Source: Synaphobranchus kaupii (lineage: Eukaryota; Chordata; Actinopteri; Anguilliformes; Synaphobranchidae). From it: a DNA stretch of 64,000 nucleotides. Positions 1-11,366 of the stretch are shown here, piece by piece. The DNA is taken from positions 6,827,978 to 6,891,977 of the forward strand of contig CM056391.1 in NCBI GenBank assembly GCA_029718625.1, in the 5' to 3' direction. The notes below the pieces were generated by a model, which was not told the origin of the DNA, ran no database searches, and saw only the letters and a program-made list of their open reading frames with translations. A program made the translations under genes and the position numbers. The stretch's first letter is position 1. Every line of letters begins with the position of its first letter.

Positions 1-1940
1 ATATGACTGGTGACTATCTGGTCATTCCTACAGGAACCCTGGTATAGACAGAAAGTATTCACCAATCACTGCAGGTGTTGTTGTACAACATACTCAACAT
101 GTTCCATGATTGGTGGAGCTCCTCACATCCGTTTTATCCCTATTTTATTATCCACAAGTCCAGCAAGAGTGCTGTGCTTTCAGAGTCAATTTGACAGGAC
201 AGTTGGAAAATTTTGGGCACAGATCAAATGATTGTTTTCATTTTCATTTAGTTCTACTTGTGACACCAGATAATTTTAAATAGTTAAGCTAAGAAATAAT
301 AATCAAAAGTTCATTGGACACTACGCTTCAGTCCTTAATTTACAGATTTGCAACATGAGTAAATTATTATAATTAATGACTAGCCTACTGTATATTTTTT
401 CTCCTGGAAGTGGAAAAAATCTCTAAAGATTTTCTGTACATTTCATATAACATTTATTATCTATCCACTTCCTGTTTGAGCCACTGCTGGAAACACCATT
501 CTACATATGCTTGCGTAGGGTAAAAACATTTCGCTCCGCTGGCCCAACTCCAATGGCATCATAGCACCACCAGCTGCACATTACTTTATAGCTTCGGATA
601 AAGCGGCAAAAATATGGTGAATAAAATAGCGTAGTAACATTGCAATTTTTCCTGTGGTACCGCAGGATGTGCCTGTCATTATGGAGAAACGAAGGGTAGG
701 CGACTCCAACGGTTAACCCTTTGAAGACTAGCCTTTTTGGAATGTTCCTTTCAAAAGTCTAAGTCGGTGTTCTAGAACTCAACGGTTGAATTAGGTTCAT
801 TTAGTTAGGTACGGACGGGTAATCTCACTGCATTGCTCATAACGATGTTCAGAGTTGTTTGGGCAAAGCACCGCAAAACAAGTGAGCTTTGCGACCTCGT
901 AGTTACCTGGGAAACGGCACTGGTTAAATGGGCGATTCAGTGGCATTCCTGGTACGTTACGACGACGTTGGAACGGGGGCTTTGGTCGTCATCTGGATTT
1001 AATATAGATTTAATTAGCTCAATGCGTTTAGCCCTAAAGTTCGCTAATGAGGAGAGAGAGAGAGCCGAGAGCACACAGTATTCCGTGTTCCAATCGCTCA
1101 GACGGGCGTGCGCTGTCGCAACATTCTTCCCCGAAATTGAAGGACGTAATGTTTTCAAAATAGATCACCTCCAAAATGATTCACGGGCTCTAAGTGACTA
1201 TTCATTTGAGGCCGTTGAATTCCTTTTCCTCATCCCACCATTGTTTTGTTTTCCCTCCCACAAGAAAAGGGAGCCACGGACGCTGGAGTTTACGCCCTTT
1301 GCTGCCGGCTAGTTGACCGAAAGTTTTTTTTAAACACTTGCAGGAAATCAGCAGGTTGTTTCCCTTAACCGGTGGTCCCTGGCCTAAGCAGCAGGCCTCG
1401 GAGTCGGGCACCCCATGCGTTCTCTTTCCCACAACTTAATTTCGTACAAACACCACCTTTCCATTACCGGGTCAGTTCCTCAACAGCAAACGAGGTTCTT
1501 GGATTGCAGGCAAAGTAACTGCACTTGGGAGAAAATTCCAGTGGCTGACCGCAGTGAAAAACTGGAATCGTTGCGTTCTGGCCCGGATTCAAACATTTAG
1601 CTTCTGAGCAAATGTATGGGATCACTCAGAAATCATCCGAGAAGTGACATTACAATGGGAGGGGCTGTATACATGATGGGAACCACCTAAGAGGAAGACA
1701 GGGAGCTCACAAAATGAACCGAGTCCAACAACCACAAGCCCCTACTCATCAACTCTCTCACAGGTTAGTCATCAAATCCCGAAATAAATGATCGGATTTA
1801 GGGGATTTCAGTGGGAATTTTCCTGTAGTTACTGGCCAGTTGCGGGTTTTTAGTGCCGGTAAAACGGTTTGTGTTTGGATACATCAGTGTTGGCTTAATT
1901 TCAGCTTTTACTTTCCATATTATATAATTTTGTTTTTATA
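1..1940. other. Unique sequence, no supportable gene
   Basis: Mixed-composition unique DNA. An open frame of 159 codons at 833-1312 has no recognisable domain and no splice context. A CpG-containing, TTTAATTAGCTC-bearing piece at about 940-1150 could be regulatory. Confidence 0.6.
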
Positions 1941-2143
<203 letters not shown>

Positions 2144-2250
2144 TTTCAAGGTGTAATGCATTGGTCGGGTTGTTGGTATAATCCGAAGCCAAAACAGACA
2201 AAACTAATTTCTGCTGCCGATTTGGAAGGAATTCAGCATTCAAGGAGGAG

Positions 2251-2294
<44 letters not shown>

Positions 2295-2366
2295 TAGGAC
2301 TCGTCAGATGCTCATTCGTTTGCACCTGTATGAAAACATTCAAGCACACACACACACACACACACA
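2251..2366. repeat. AT, GA and CA microsatellites
   Basis: AT repeat at 2251-2270, GA at 2271-2294, then a short unique piece and a CA repeat at 2345-2366. Confidence 0.95.
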
Positions 2367-2924
2367 TACACATGCTCAATAGCCACACCACAAATACAAA
2401 AACAAACATGCTCACACATACAGACACACAAGGCTTCACCTCCTTTCCAGATTGTATTTTAATGAAAACAGAGTAAATGTGTGAGCTTCAGTAAAGATGT
2501 CGCCTTTTGCCTGATGCAAATGAGACAGGATGCCAGAGAGAGAGAGAGCTCATTTTACATTAATAATGTAGGTAATGAAAACTTTCTTAATGGAATTACA
2601 TTTTGATTAGCTGATTAGCTGTGTTTATCCGCTCTATACAGATAAATGGATATGACTGTGGTGGATTTAGGGATTCTGTGATCCCATGCAAAACTAGTGG
2701 GGCGTTTGTATTTGACTTATGGAAACACTTAAAGGACCCCAAGGGTGGGGGTATTAGGCATGGGTGACACTGTTCACCTTACCAAACTTAATTTCAGGGA
2801 CTTTAGGAAAAATACATTTTATTACTGAAGAAACTTTATGAAAAGTATTAAATGCACACCTGAAAAAAGGCTTATCACAGATGCATAGGAGAGACACAAA
2901 TTGAAGTAAAGACAAGAACTCTTG

Positions 2925-3034
2925 CACACTGTGAGATACTTGCGAAAAGACATTTAATAAGTGCAACGTTTCAGTCACGTAGACCTTCGTCGTTGCACTT
3001 ATTAAATGTCTTTTTGCAAGTGTCTCACAGTGTG
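2925..3034. repeat. 110-bp hairpin with 44-bp arms
   Basis: The arm 2925-2968 (starting CACACTGTGAGATACTTG) pairs with 2991-3034 with two mismatches. The 22-base loop includes the TCAGTCACGTAGACC segment. Probably a MITE or a hairpin from a larger transposon; no target duplication was identified. Confidence 0.7.
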
Positions 3035-4600
3035 TCAGAGTTATTTTCAATTACCGGAAAGAATAGCATGGTCACCTTGCTAAGCTAAATTATCTAGCAT
3101 TTTAACTTATGTTAGCTATAGGAAGTAACTGTACTTAGCTAGAGCACTGGAACTGCTGAGTGGAAGTTTTAACATTAACATACAGTTTCCTTCTGTCTGA
3201 TAAAAGTCTTAGTCGTGTTGACTGTGGGGCCAAGGTGTGTAATGCTATTCAGAGTTAAACTATATGCCAAATCCTCATTAGACCGAAGATGAAAGATAAT
3301 GAAGGCTAAAGAAAAAGGCATGGAACTGCCACTCTGTCAGGCTGACAGGTGTAGCTTGTGGTGTGGTGTAGGTGTAGGTTGTCCACGGGGACTTTTAGGA
3401 GACGGGAACATGCCCATTCTTTCAAAGCCTTCCATGGTTCGGAATGCACATTTCTAGAGTGGGGTTCATAGTTGTGGGGTTTAGCGCTGCTGGAAATATG
3501 GGGGCTGTTAGAGAAGATGGCAGATGGCTGACGAGACATTTTTACCTCTAACGCCTCGGTTAAACTAATTCTGAGGATTTAGAGCTGAAGCTGGGCACTT
3601 AGCGCGGCTCGGCAAGGCGCATAAAAAAGGGCTGGGATGCTTTATCGATTGTGTCATTAAGATACTCGATGGGGTCAGCGTCATGCTGCCAGAATGCTTT
3701 GGCAAACAAGTGAAAAATCGTTTAAAAAAGAAAAAATTGCTAGATTGTCACGATCTCAGGTGACATACAAAAACAAAACAAATGTGTGTTATATAAATTG
3801 CAGATGAAAAGGCCTTAAATCAGGAGAGAAATCTTAAAATGATTCATGGTTGAAATGACATTTTATTTATTTTAATTTGCTGGGGTACACAATGATAAGA
3901 CTGCACAAGCTTTTTTGATGTTTTGCTTTAGAGTTCAAGTTTACAGTCATACAGCATATATGACCTTGCATTTTTTCCTGGTTTTTTACCATGATTAATC
4001 CTGTAAAAAAGGCAGGGAAATGTTTTTCTTTAGTGTTTCACAAAGAGATGGGTTGAGATTATACTAACTCACAGAGACAGCATCCCATGAAAAATATACT
4101 TCAGAGGGCAAAGTGTTCTCTTACAAAATTTCATTTTATAAAGGAAATAAATTACTTCCTCCATACAACAGTAAACTGGCATCAGTCTCACAAAACAATT
4201 ACCACAGGGAACTTTTTTCTAACCCATTGTTCCTAAATAACAGTTTTATCACAAGGCTGACAGAGGCTGTAAAAATTCCAGGCATGCTACATCAACAGCC
4301 CATCTTCTTTGCACCAAGTTATTAAAACATAAAAATTTTATTCATCATTCGTATTCAGTTATGCAAAATAAGCTCCTTAATAAGACGTGTCTACCTAATT
4401 GGGCCCTTGATGCTACTGGGAGAGAGGTTGTCAGATAGATGGGGAGTATAGCACAGCCAGCATGCTATCAGGAGACCCATCTTCATCGCTACGGCAACTG
4501 TCTGCTGTCCTCAGGACCACTTTAGAGGTAGGCATTGGGGAGAGGGATGGTTCCTGCTGCCACACTCAGGTGAGGTGGGCACACTAACGGACATGTGGGA
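3035..4600. other. Unique AT-rich sequence, nothing recognisable
   Basis: No repeat family, splice-framed exon or long frame with protein-like composition was seen. Confidence 0.55.
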
Positions 4601-4607
4601 GAGAGCA

Positions 4608-4880
4608 GTGTGTGTGTGTGTGTGTGTATGAGTGTGTGCGCATTTGTGTTTGAGTGTGTGTGTGTGTGTGTGTGTGTATATGAGAGAGTGTGTGTGTGTG
4701 TGTGTGTGTGCGTGTGTGTGTGTGTGTGTGTGTATGAGTGTGTGCGCATTTGTGTTTGAGTGTGTGTGTGTGTGTGTGTGTTTATCTGAGTGTGTGTGTG
4801 TGCGTGTGCATGTGTGCATGTGTGTGTGTGTGTGTGTGTTTGTATATATGTGCGTGCCTTTGTGTGTGTGTGTATGTGTC
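4608..4880. repeat. TG microsatellite with higher-order duplication
   Basis: TG repeat in which the segment ATGAGTGTGTGCGCATTTGT plus GTTTGAG occurs twice, about 105 bp apart (near 4628 and 4733), so the array grew by segment duplication as well as slippage. Confidence 0.95.
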
Positions 4881-6942
4881 TTCACCCATTCTTATACAGG
4901 CCATTTGGCCTGTATAAGACATTAAACATTAAACATTAAAAGCAAATGGCAGCCTGAACTAGAACCATGGTGACTGGACTAGGATTTCAAGCTCCACCCC
5001 AACAACTCTTTCCATTTTACTTTTATTTGAAAGTATGAGATTTAAAAAATTTTAAATGACAAATCTTGTTTAGTGCAGTGTAATGCTTTGTAATGAAACA
5101 GGCCTGTTTTCTTTCTTTTTTAGATGACTTTTAAGCCTCATTTCTACCTCCCTTTCAGAACACTTGTCTGTATTGTATGTAGGCTGGTCACAGTGCAGTA
5201 GCACCCTCTGCTAATTCTGGAGGGTGTACAATAGCACGTGTGTTACCCATGATGTGTAAATACAGCCAGTGCTTCTTTTAACTGTGCAATCCTCCAGCTC
5301 CCACGTGCCTGAATAACCACCATGAGATAATACAAGCTCCATAAAATGAGGCTCATTGTGTGTATTCTGGCCACAGTTAGCATTGTCATGCTAAGGTCTT
5401 TAATCCAGATTTTGGAGATTATATTTGCACTAAGGAGAGGCATTATTTTAGGAAGTCAGCAGGCTATTGCTAAGTAGCTTGTTTGCAGTGATGGCACAAT
5501 ATTGGCTGAGGAAATTTAGCTCTCCCATATCGATAAGCTAATGTCACGAAGTTAGAGAGCCGAAAGGCTGATTAATAGTTTAAATGGGGAAAAAATGACC
5601 CCAACAGTTATTCAGCCCAGTCCCCGCACAATGAACTCAAAGGAGCATAACCCTGACATGACCCTAACACAAACATCTCTACAGTTCAATCACCTTCACC
5701 CATCCCTCTGGCCTGTCACAGAGTAGAGTGGGGCATAGCACTGTTGTCATGGCTACACGTGGGAACTCGCCACTTTTTTCCACACTGTACTAACACAACA
5801 CAAATATCAGGACAGGTAGAGTTTATAACGGCATTCAACAAGCAATAAAGGTTGTATTTATCAGACCGTGAAGATGGAGATTCAATTTTCTCCATAATGG
5901 TCAAGGCACACAACTCCTATGTCACAGCAATTCCATCAATGATGAAAAGACCGTCTTTTACCTTTGCTCCTCAAATTTACAAGTAACTCCAGTTCTTACA
6001 AACCAGTATCTTTCCAACCGACAATAATAAGACAGTCAGGTTATTAGATCGAATATAAAACCTGCGGAAGGTGTGGTGTGATGTATGGATATAGCGACAT
6101 GCAGAAATTGCTCGATTCATTTTCTTTTAATTAGTCTGTCATCTCTGCAAGTTGACCATTAATGATACTATGGTCACTTTAAAATAAATATCATCACTCA
6201 CTCTAATAGTTTAATGCAACTTTCTCATTCGCCTGCCTGAGAGCCAAACTGCGTGTTGTGTGCAGTTCCTTTCTGTTAAACTTAATTAAAACCGCTCTCT
6301 TAGAATTGTGGGGTGAGTGCGATGTTTCGCATTAGTTCACAAAGAACCAGTTTTGTGTTATTTTTAAAAATGAGGAGGAGGGGGTTGATGTTGGAAATGA
6401 AAAGCGTACAGCTTGTTAAGTACAAGCTGTTCCTTACGGGCTTTCTGTTCCCCCCCCCCCCCCCCCCCCCCCCGTCTCTGGCTGGACAGACTTTGCGTCT
6501 CACCATTCGAGTAAACTCTCTCTGAAATGACTGAAGGCACCAGAGTGAACAGATAAACATGTGTCACCAGGCCATTTCTGTCAGAGATATACAAGAAACA
6601 GATTATGTATAACAGACCAAGGGCCTAATCCAGTCCTCCAGTTCCACTGCATTTCCTCAGCTTTTGCCGTTTTTGTGCACAATTATCTGATTATTCCCGT
6701 ATAGGCCAAGGGCCTTGAGCTCAGAGCTCCAGCTACGCTACACGTCCTCAATGTTCCACCATTTTCCCCCGTTTCTTTTTATGAGTCTACACAATGTGAC
6801 GTTTAGTGGTCCTTGAATCTGTGAACAGAAAGGTTACACATTTATATTTATACTATTTAGATTATATTTACCATTCAAAGCAAAGAATAAAAAGTAATAA
6901 TAGGATAAATAAATAAATAAAAAGGATAAGAGAGTAGTAAGA
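4881..6942. other. Unique sequence left of the LTR
   Basis: Contains ATTAAAC triplication at about 4920-4940, a 24-base C-run (6450-6473) and TAAATAAA repeats at 6905-6925. Near 6620-6740, GGGCCTAATCCAGTCCTCC and GGGCCTTGAGCTCAGAG may be old transposon tips. No gene. Confidence 0.5.
6450..6473. repeat. 24-base C homopolymer
   Basis: Pure C run. Others of 14-25 bases occur at 26072-26096, 36348-36362, 40320-40334 (followed by G7), 51776-51796 (G), 50588-50602 (G) and 17081-17093 (G). Their exact lengths are unreliable in most assemblies. Confidence 0.95.
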
Positions 6943-7043
6943 TGTTAGGGGAACCGATCAGAACCACACGCAGACACCAAGATGTAGTAGTAATCAGGCT
7001 TTATTCAGAGTCAACAGTCCAGCAAACAGTACAATACAGGATA

Positions 7044-10000
7044 AACGGAGCGGAATTCGGAACAGACTGAGAGTTCAAGCCCACCGTCCACCTCTGCCCA
7101 GCATCCTTCTTGCTAACGTCCAGTCTCTGGATAATAAGTTGGATGATGTTAGGGCGAGGATTAGATTCCAACGGGACATGAGGGATTGTAACGTCTTTTG
7201 TCTGACGGAAACATGGCTGACCCCGCTGGTGCCGGATCGAGCCATATGCCCAACCGAGTCCTTCTCTGTTTTCCGTGCGGATAGAACGGAAGAGTCTGGC
7301 AAATCTAAGGGTGGAGGGGTTTGCTTCATGACCAACAACAAGTGGTGCAACCCCAAGGACATTAAGACTCTTTCTCGTTCCTGCTCGTCGAACCTGGAAC
7401 ATCTGACTATCTCATGCCGTCCATTCTACCTTCCCCGGGAGTTTGGCTCGGTCATCACCACAGCCGTCTACATACCACCACAAGCGGACACCGACGTAGC
7501 ACTATCGGACCTACATGATGTGTTATGTCGGCATCAGAACAAGCATCCCGACGCGGCTATGGTGGTGGCTGGGGACTTTAATAGGGCAAACCTAAAAAAA
7601 GTCATGCCGAACTTTCATCAACACATTACGTGTGCTACCAGAGGGGAAAGAACGTTGGACCACTGCTATACGCCGTTCAAGAGAGGTTACAAGGCTGTCT
7701 CTCTCCCTCCGTTCGGCAAATCAGACCATGCCGCCATTTTCCTGCTACCGGAGTATAAACAAAGGATAGCACGGGAAGCGGTAGTGACGAGGGACGTAAA
7801 GCGGTGGTCTGACCAATCAGAGGCTGAGCTACAGGACGCTCTGCGTGACGTCGACTGGGACATGTTCCAATCCAGTTCCAGGGACGTCAGCGAGTTTACG
7901 GAAGTAGTAACGAGCTTCATAGCTATGCTAGTGGATACCATCGTCCCTACGGTGAAAGTTAGGTCCTTTCCTAACCAAAAACCGTGGGTTGATAAATCCA
8001 TCCGCGACGCTTTGAACGCCCGCACTGCTGCCTATAACTCCGGTCTTGTATCCGGCAACATGGACGAGCACAAGGCAGCGTCCTATGGACTGAGAAGGGC
8101 GGTGAAGGAGGCCAAGAGGAGGTATAGGGACAGAGTGGAGTCGCAGATGGAGCAGCGCGACACCAGACGCCTATGGCAGGGGCTACGGACTATAACGGAC
8201 TACCAGGGCAGACCCCCCGCAATTGTGAGTGCCGACGCATCCCTAGCGGAGGACCTGAATTCATTCTATGCACGGTTTGAGGCTAGCAACAACAGTGCTA
8301 GCTCGTCGGCTAGCGCTAGCTCGTCGGCTAACAACATCACCGTTAGCGCAACCGGAGTGAGTTCTATCGCTGGGGATGAACACACACTCTCTGTGACCGA
8401 GCACAGTGTGAGGAGGGCTCTGACGAGGGTGAACACCAGGAAAGCTGCTGGTCCAGATGGCATATCTGGACGAGTACTGAAGACCTGTGCTAATCAGCTA
8501 GCTCCAGTGTTCACCACTATATTCAACATCTCTCTGGCTGAGTCTGTGGTCCCCGCCTGCTTCAAGAGATCCACTATTGTCCCTGTGCCCAAGAATGCTT
8601 CTCCAGCATGCTTGAATGACTACCGACCGGTAGCCCTCACCTCGGTGGTCATGAAATGCTTCGAGAGGCTGATTAAGGACTACATCTGCGCCTTCCTCCC
8701 TTGCTCCATGGACCCGCTGCAGTTTGCTTATCGTCCCAACAGATCCACGGATGATGCTGTCTCCCAGGTACTGCACACCACACTCTCTCATCTGGACAGC
8801 CGGAAGGGGGGCTATGTGAGACTGCTGTTCATTGACTATAGTTCAGCTTTCAATACCATAGTCCCCACCAGACTGGCTGGCAAGTTGATTGAGCTGGGAC
8901 TGAACACCCCCCTGTGTGCCTGGATCCTGGACTTCCTGACCGCCAGGCCCCAAGTGGTCAGGGTGGGTAGACATACCTCCAACCCCCTCACTCTGAACAC
9001 AGGATCCCCCCAGGGTTGCGTCCTCAGCCCCCTACTGTACTCCCTGTACACACATGACTGTGTGGCCAGGTTCAGCTCCAACACCATCATTAAGTTTGCG
9101 GATGACACAGTGGTGGTGGGCCTGATCTCCAACAACGACGAGAAGGCCTACCTGGAGGAAGTTGCTGATCTGTCACTCTGGTGCCAGGACAACAGCCTCC
9201 TCCTGAATGTCACCAAAACTAAGGAGCTGATTGTGGACTTTAGGAGGACACAACAACAGAGGACGTACTCACCACTGGTGATTAATGGGAATACTGTGGA
9301 GAGGGTGAGCAGGTATAAATACCTGGGAGTCAGCATCACCGAAGATCTGACATGGACAACACACACAGACACTCTGGTGAGAAAGGCGAGGCAGCGCCTT
9401 TACCACCTCAGGCAGCTGAGGAAATTCAAAGTCTCCCGGAGGATCCTTCAGTCCTTCTACTCTGGAGCTGTGGAGAGCATCCTGACAGGAAGCATCACTG
9501 CCTGGTTTGGCAGCAGCTCCGCTCAGGACAGGAAGGCTCTGCAGAGAGTAGTGCGTTCGGCCGAGCGCACTATTGGAATTACACTCCCCACCCTGCAGGA
9601 CTTGTACATCAGGAGGTGCAGAACCAGAGCCTGCAGGATCATGAAGGATCCTCACCACCCCAACAACGGGCTGTTTCAGCTGCTGCGGTCAGGCAAGCGC
9701 CTCCGTAGTCACGCTGCAAAAACAGAGAGACTGAGACGGAGTTTCTTTCCTCAGGCCATCAGGACTGTGAACTCCGACCTCACCAGGGCCCCCACCAAGA
9801 CACACATACTGCCCCCCTTATGCACACACACACACTTAGGTAAAGACTACACATAATTTATAATTTATATTACACAAACAATTTTCCCTTTTTTTACTAT
9901 ATTTTTTTATAAAGTGCTCTTATTGTAAATATTGTGTTGTTTTTTTTATATAGAGCTCTTAATAACTGACATTGTAAATAGTGTGTTGGTTTATTGTAAA

Positions 10001-10112
10001 TAGTGTGAATCTGTTATTTTGCACATTTCTGCTGAGCATTGCCACTTTGCATTTCACTACACACCTCGTGTGTGTATGTGACAATTAAAAATTCTTGAAT
10101 CTCTTGAATCTT
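7044..10112 (+). mobile_element. 5'-truncated L2/CR1-group LINE, inserted in an LTR
   Basis: The element comprises the ORF at 7061-9856, a 3' UTR of about 250 bp with T-rich and GTAAATA repeats, and a short repeated 3' tail (TCTTGAATC units) at about 10091-10112, as in L2-group LINEs, which end in a short tandem repeat and not poly(A). Flanking LTR sequence resumes on both sides. A short candidate target duplication, GGATA, occurs at 7039-7043 and 10113-10117. The 5' boundary is therefore an inference. Confidence 0.8.
7061..9856 (+). CDS. LINE ORF2: apurinic endonuclease plus reverse transcriptase, 5'-truncated, uninterrupted
   Basis: One open frame of about 930 codons encodes a non-LTR retrotransposon polyprotein with no stop or frameshift. 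The copy is 5'-truncated, so no native start survives; the frame is already coding at [15 protein letters not shown] (about 7094-7138), a typical start of the endonuclease domain. Endonuclease motifs: TETW at 7205-7216, GDFN at 7571-7582, SDH at 7721-7729. Reverse transcriptase motifs: YRPVALTSV near 8620, [14 protein letters not shown] near 8720, IDYSSAFN from 8831, [12 protein letters not shown] near 9003, the catalytic FADD at 9095-9106, and YKYLG near 9318. The C-terminus ([16 protein letters not shown], ending LGKDYT) matches fish L2/CR1/Rex1-group elements. Such elements nick DNA and copy their RNA at the nick. All catalytic motifs look intact, so the copy is probably young, though it lacks a 5' end and cannot be autonomous. 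Confidence 0.92.
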   Translation, partial: NRLRVQAHRPPLPSILLANVQSLDNKLDDVRARIRFQRDMRDCNVFCLTETWLTPLVPDRAICPTESFSVFRADRTEESGKSKGGGVCFMTNNKWCNPKDIKTLSRSCSSNLEHLTISCRPFYLPREFGSVITTAVYIPPQADTDVALSDLHDVLCRHQNKHPDAAMVVAGDFNRANLKKVMPNFHQHITCATRGERTLDHCYTPFKRGYKAVSLPPFGKSDHAAIFLLPEYKQRIAREAVVTRDVKRWSDQSEAELQDALRDVDWDMFQSSSRDVSEFTEVVTSFIAMLVDTIVPTVKVRSFPNQKPWVDKSIRDALNARTAAYNSGLVSGNMDEHKAASYGLRRAVKEAKRRYRDRVESQMEQRDTRRLWQGLRTITDYQGRPPAIVSADASLAEDLNSFYARFEASNNSASSSASASSSANNITVSATGVSSIAGDEHTLSVTEHSVRRALTRVNTRKAAGPDGISGRVLKTCANQLAPVFTTIFNISLAESVVPACFKRSTIVPVPKNASPACLNDYRPVALTSVVMKCFERLIKDYICAFLPCSMDPLQFAYRPNRSTDDAVSQVLHTTLSHLDSRKGGYVRLLFIDYSSAFNTIVPTRLAGKLIELGLNTPLCAWILDFLTARPQVVRVGRHTSNPLTLNTGSPQGCVLSPLLYSLYTHDCVARFSSNTIIKFADDTVVVGLISNNDEKAYLEEVADLSLWCQDNSLLLNVTKTKELIVDFRRTQQQRTYSPLVINGNTVERVSRYKYLGVSITEDLTWTTHTDTLVRKARQRLYHLRQLRKFKVSRRILQSFYSGAVESILTGSITAWFGSSSAQDRKALQRVVRSAERTIGITLPTLQDLYIRRCRTRACRIMKDPHHPNNGLFQLLRSGKRLRSHAAKTERLRRSFFPQAIRTVNSDLTRAPTKTHILPPLCTHTHLGKDYT

Positions 10113-10824
10113 GGATAGGCAGAATAGTAGTCCGTAGTCAAGTCCAGGCAAGGGTCAGAGTCCAAGCAACCAGAACAATGCGGAGAAGGCAGGACGAAGT
10201 CCCAGAACAGGCAGGGGTCGGAACCGGGAGATCAATCCGTGGGGGCTGGACAACAGGAGGGCGAAGGGCTGGAGCGGGGTTTGGACGGAGATGGGTAGGC
10301 GGTCAGGAGGACTGAGGCAGGACTGGACAAAGACAGGTAAGGCAGGCAGGAGAACAGGACTGGAGACAGGAACTCGGAACAGGTAAGGAGCAGGCAGGAA
10401 ACCCGCTGGAAAGTAGTGAGACAAGCACGAATGCAGGGCACAAGAGGATCTGGCACAGAACAGAGAAACAGGTGAGCTCATATGCCAGACTGATGACGAG
10501 ACAACGAGAAACAGGTGAGATGATACAACATAAGGAAACACATATCAGGTGCGGGAGGCGGAGACACAAAATGGGGAAAAGGGAAAACGTGAAACGGACT
10601 TCAAATGCAGAAACCACATAGAAACGGAAAAACCAGGAACTGAATTATGACACAGAGGCACGGGACGTGACAGTAAGAGATTTGTACTGCAGACTACAAA
10701 ATCAGTCTTTTGATACCTTTGGCAGGACATCCATTGATTTTGTATTGTTTGTTTTGTGAACACATACAGTATATGCAAAATATAAATACAATCACAACAA
10801 TTACTGGCAACCAAGTTAAGGACG

Positions 10825-11082
10825 AACAAACAAACACACATACACAGACAAACACACACACATACATACACAGACCCACAAACAGACACACATACATACA
10901 CAGACCCACACACAAACACACACACATACATACACAGGCCCACACACATACATACACAGACCCACACACAAACACACACACATACATACACAGACCCACA
11001 CACACGCACACACAGACCCACACACATGCACACACACAGACCCACACACAAACACACACATGCACACACACAGACCCACACA

Positions 11083-11135
<53 letters not shown>

Positions 11136-11366
11136 ACATGCACACACACAGACCCACACACAAACACACACACACACACACACAGACCCACACACAAACA
11201 CACACACATACATACACAGACCCACACACACACACATACACAGACCCACACACAAACACTCACACATACATACACAGACCCACACACAAACACACACACA
11301 TACATACACAGACCCACACACACACATGCACACAGACCCACACACAAACACAAACACACATACATT
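10825..11366. repeat. CA microsatellite/minisatellite, 540 bp
   Basis: CA repeat with regular CAGACCCACACACAAACACA units and ATACATACA or ATGCA spacers, giving a higher-order period of about 30-45 bp. Confidence 0.97.

Larger units (their letters stand above)
6943..10672 (-). mobile_element. Solo LTR of a retrotransposon, split by the LINE
   Basis: Read on the minus strand, the sequence starts TGTCACGTCCCGTG (10672 downwards) and ends CCCCTAACA (6943), the TG...CA ends of an LTR. An AATAAAG polyadenylation signal lies in the 3' part (minus strand, near 7001-7008). GTAAGA flanks both ends directly (6937-6942 and 10673-10678), as expected for a target duplication. Removing the LINE leaves an LTR of about 660 bp (6943-7043 plus 10113-10672). 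I see no internal retroelement genes or second LTR, so this is a solo LTR left by recombination. Gypsy-like is likely but not proven. Confidence 0.72.

Noticed and set aside
833..1312. 159-codon open frame
   Set aside because: No recognisable domain, no splice sites defining an exon and no supporting context. It overlaps a similar-length chance frame on the other strand.
6600..6760. hAT-like element with GGGCCTAATCCAGTCC and GGGCCTTGAGCTCAG
   Set aside because: The two motifs do not form a convincing inverted repeat, and no target duplication was found.
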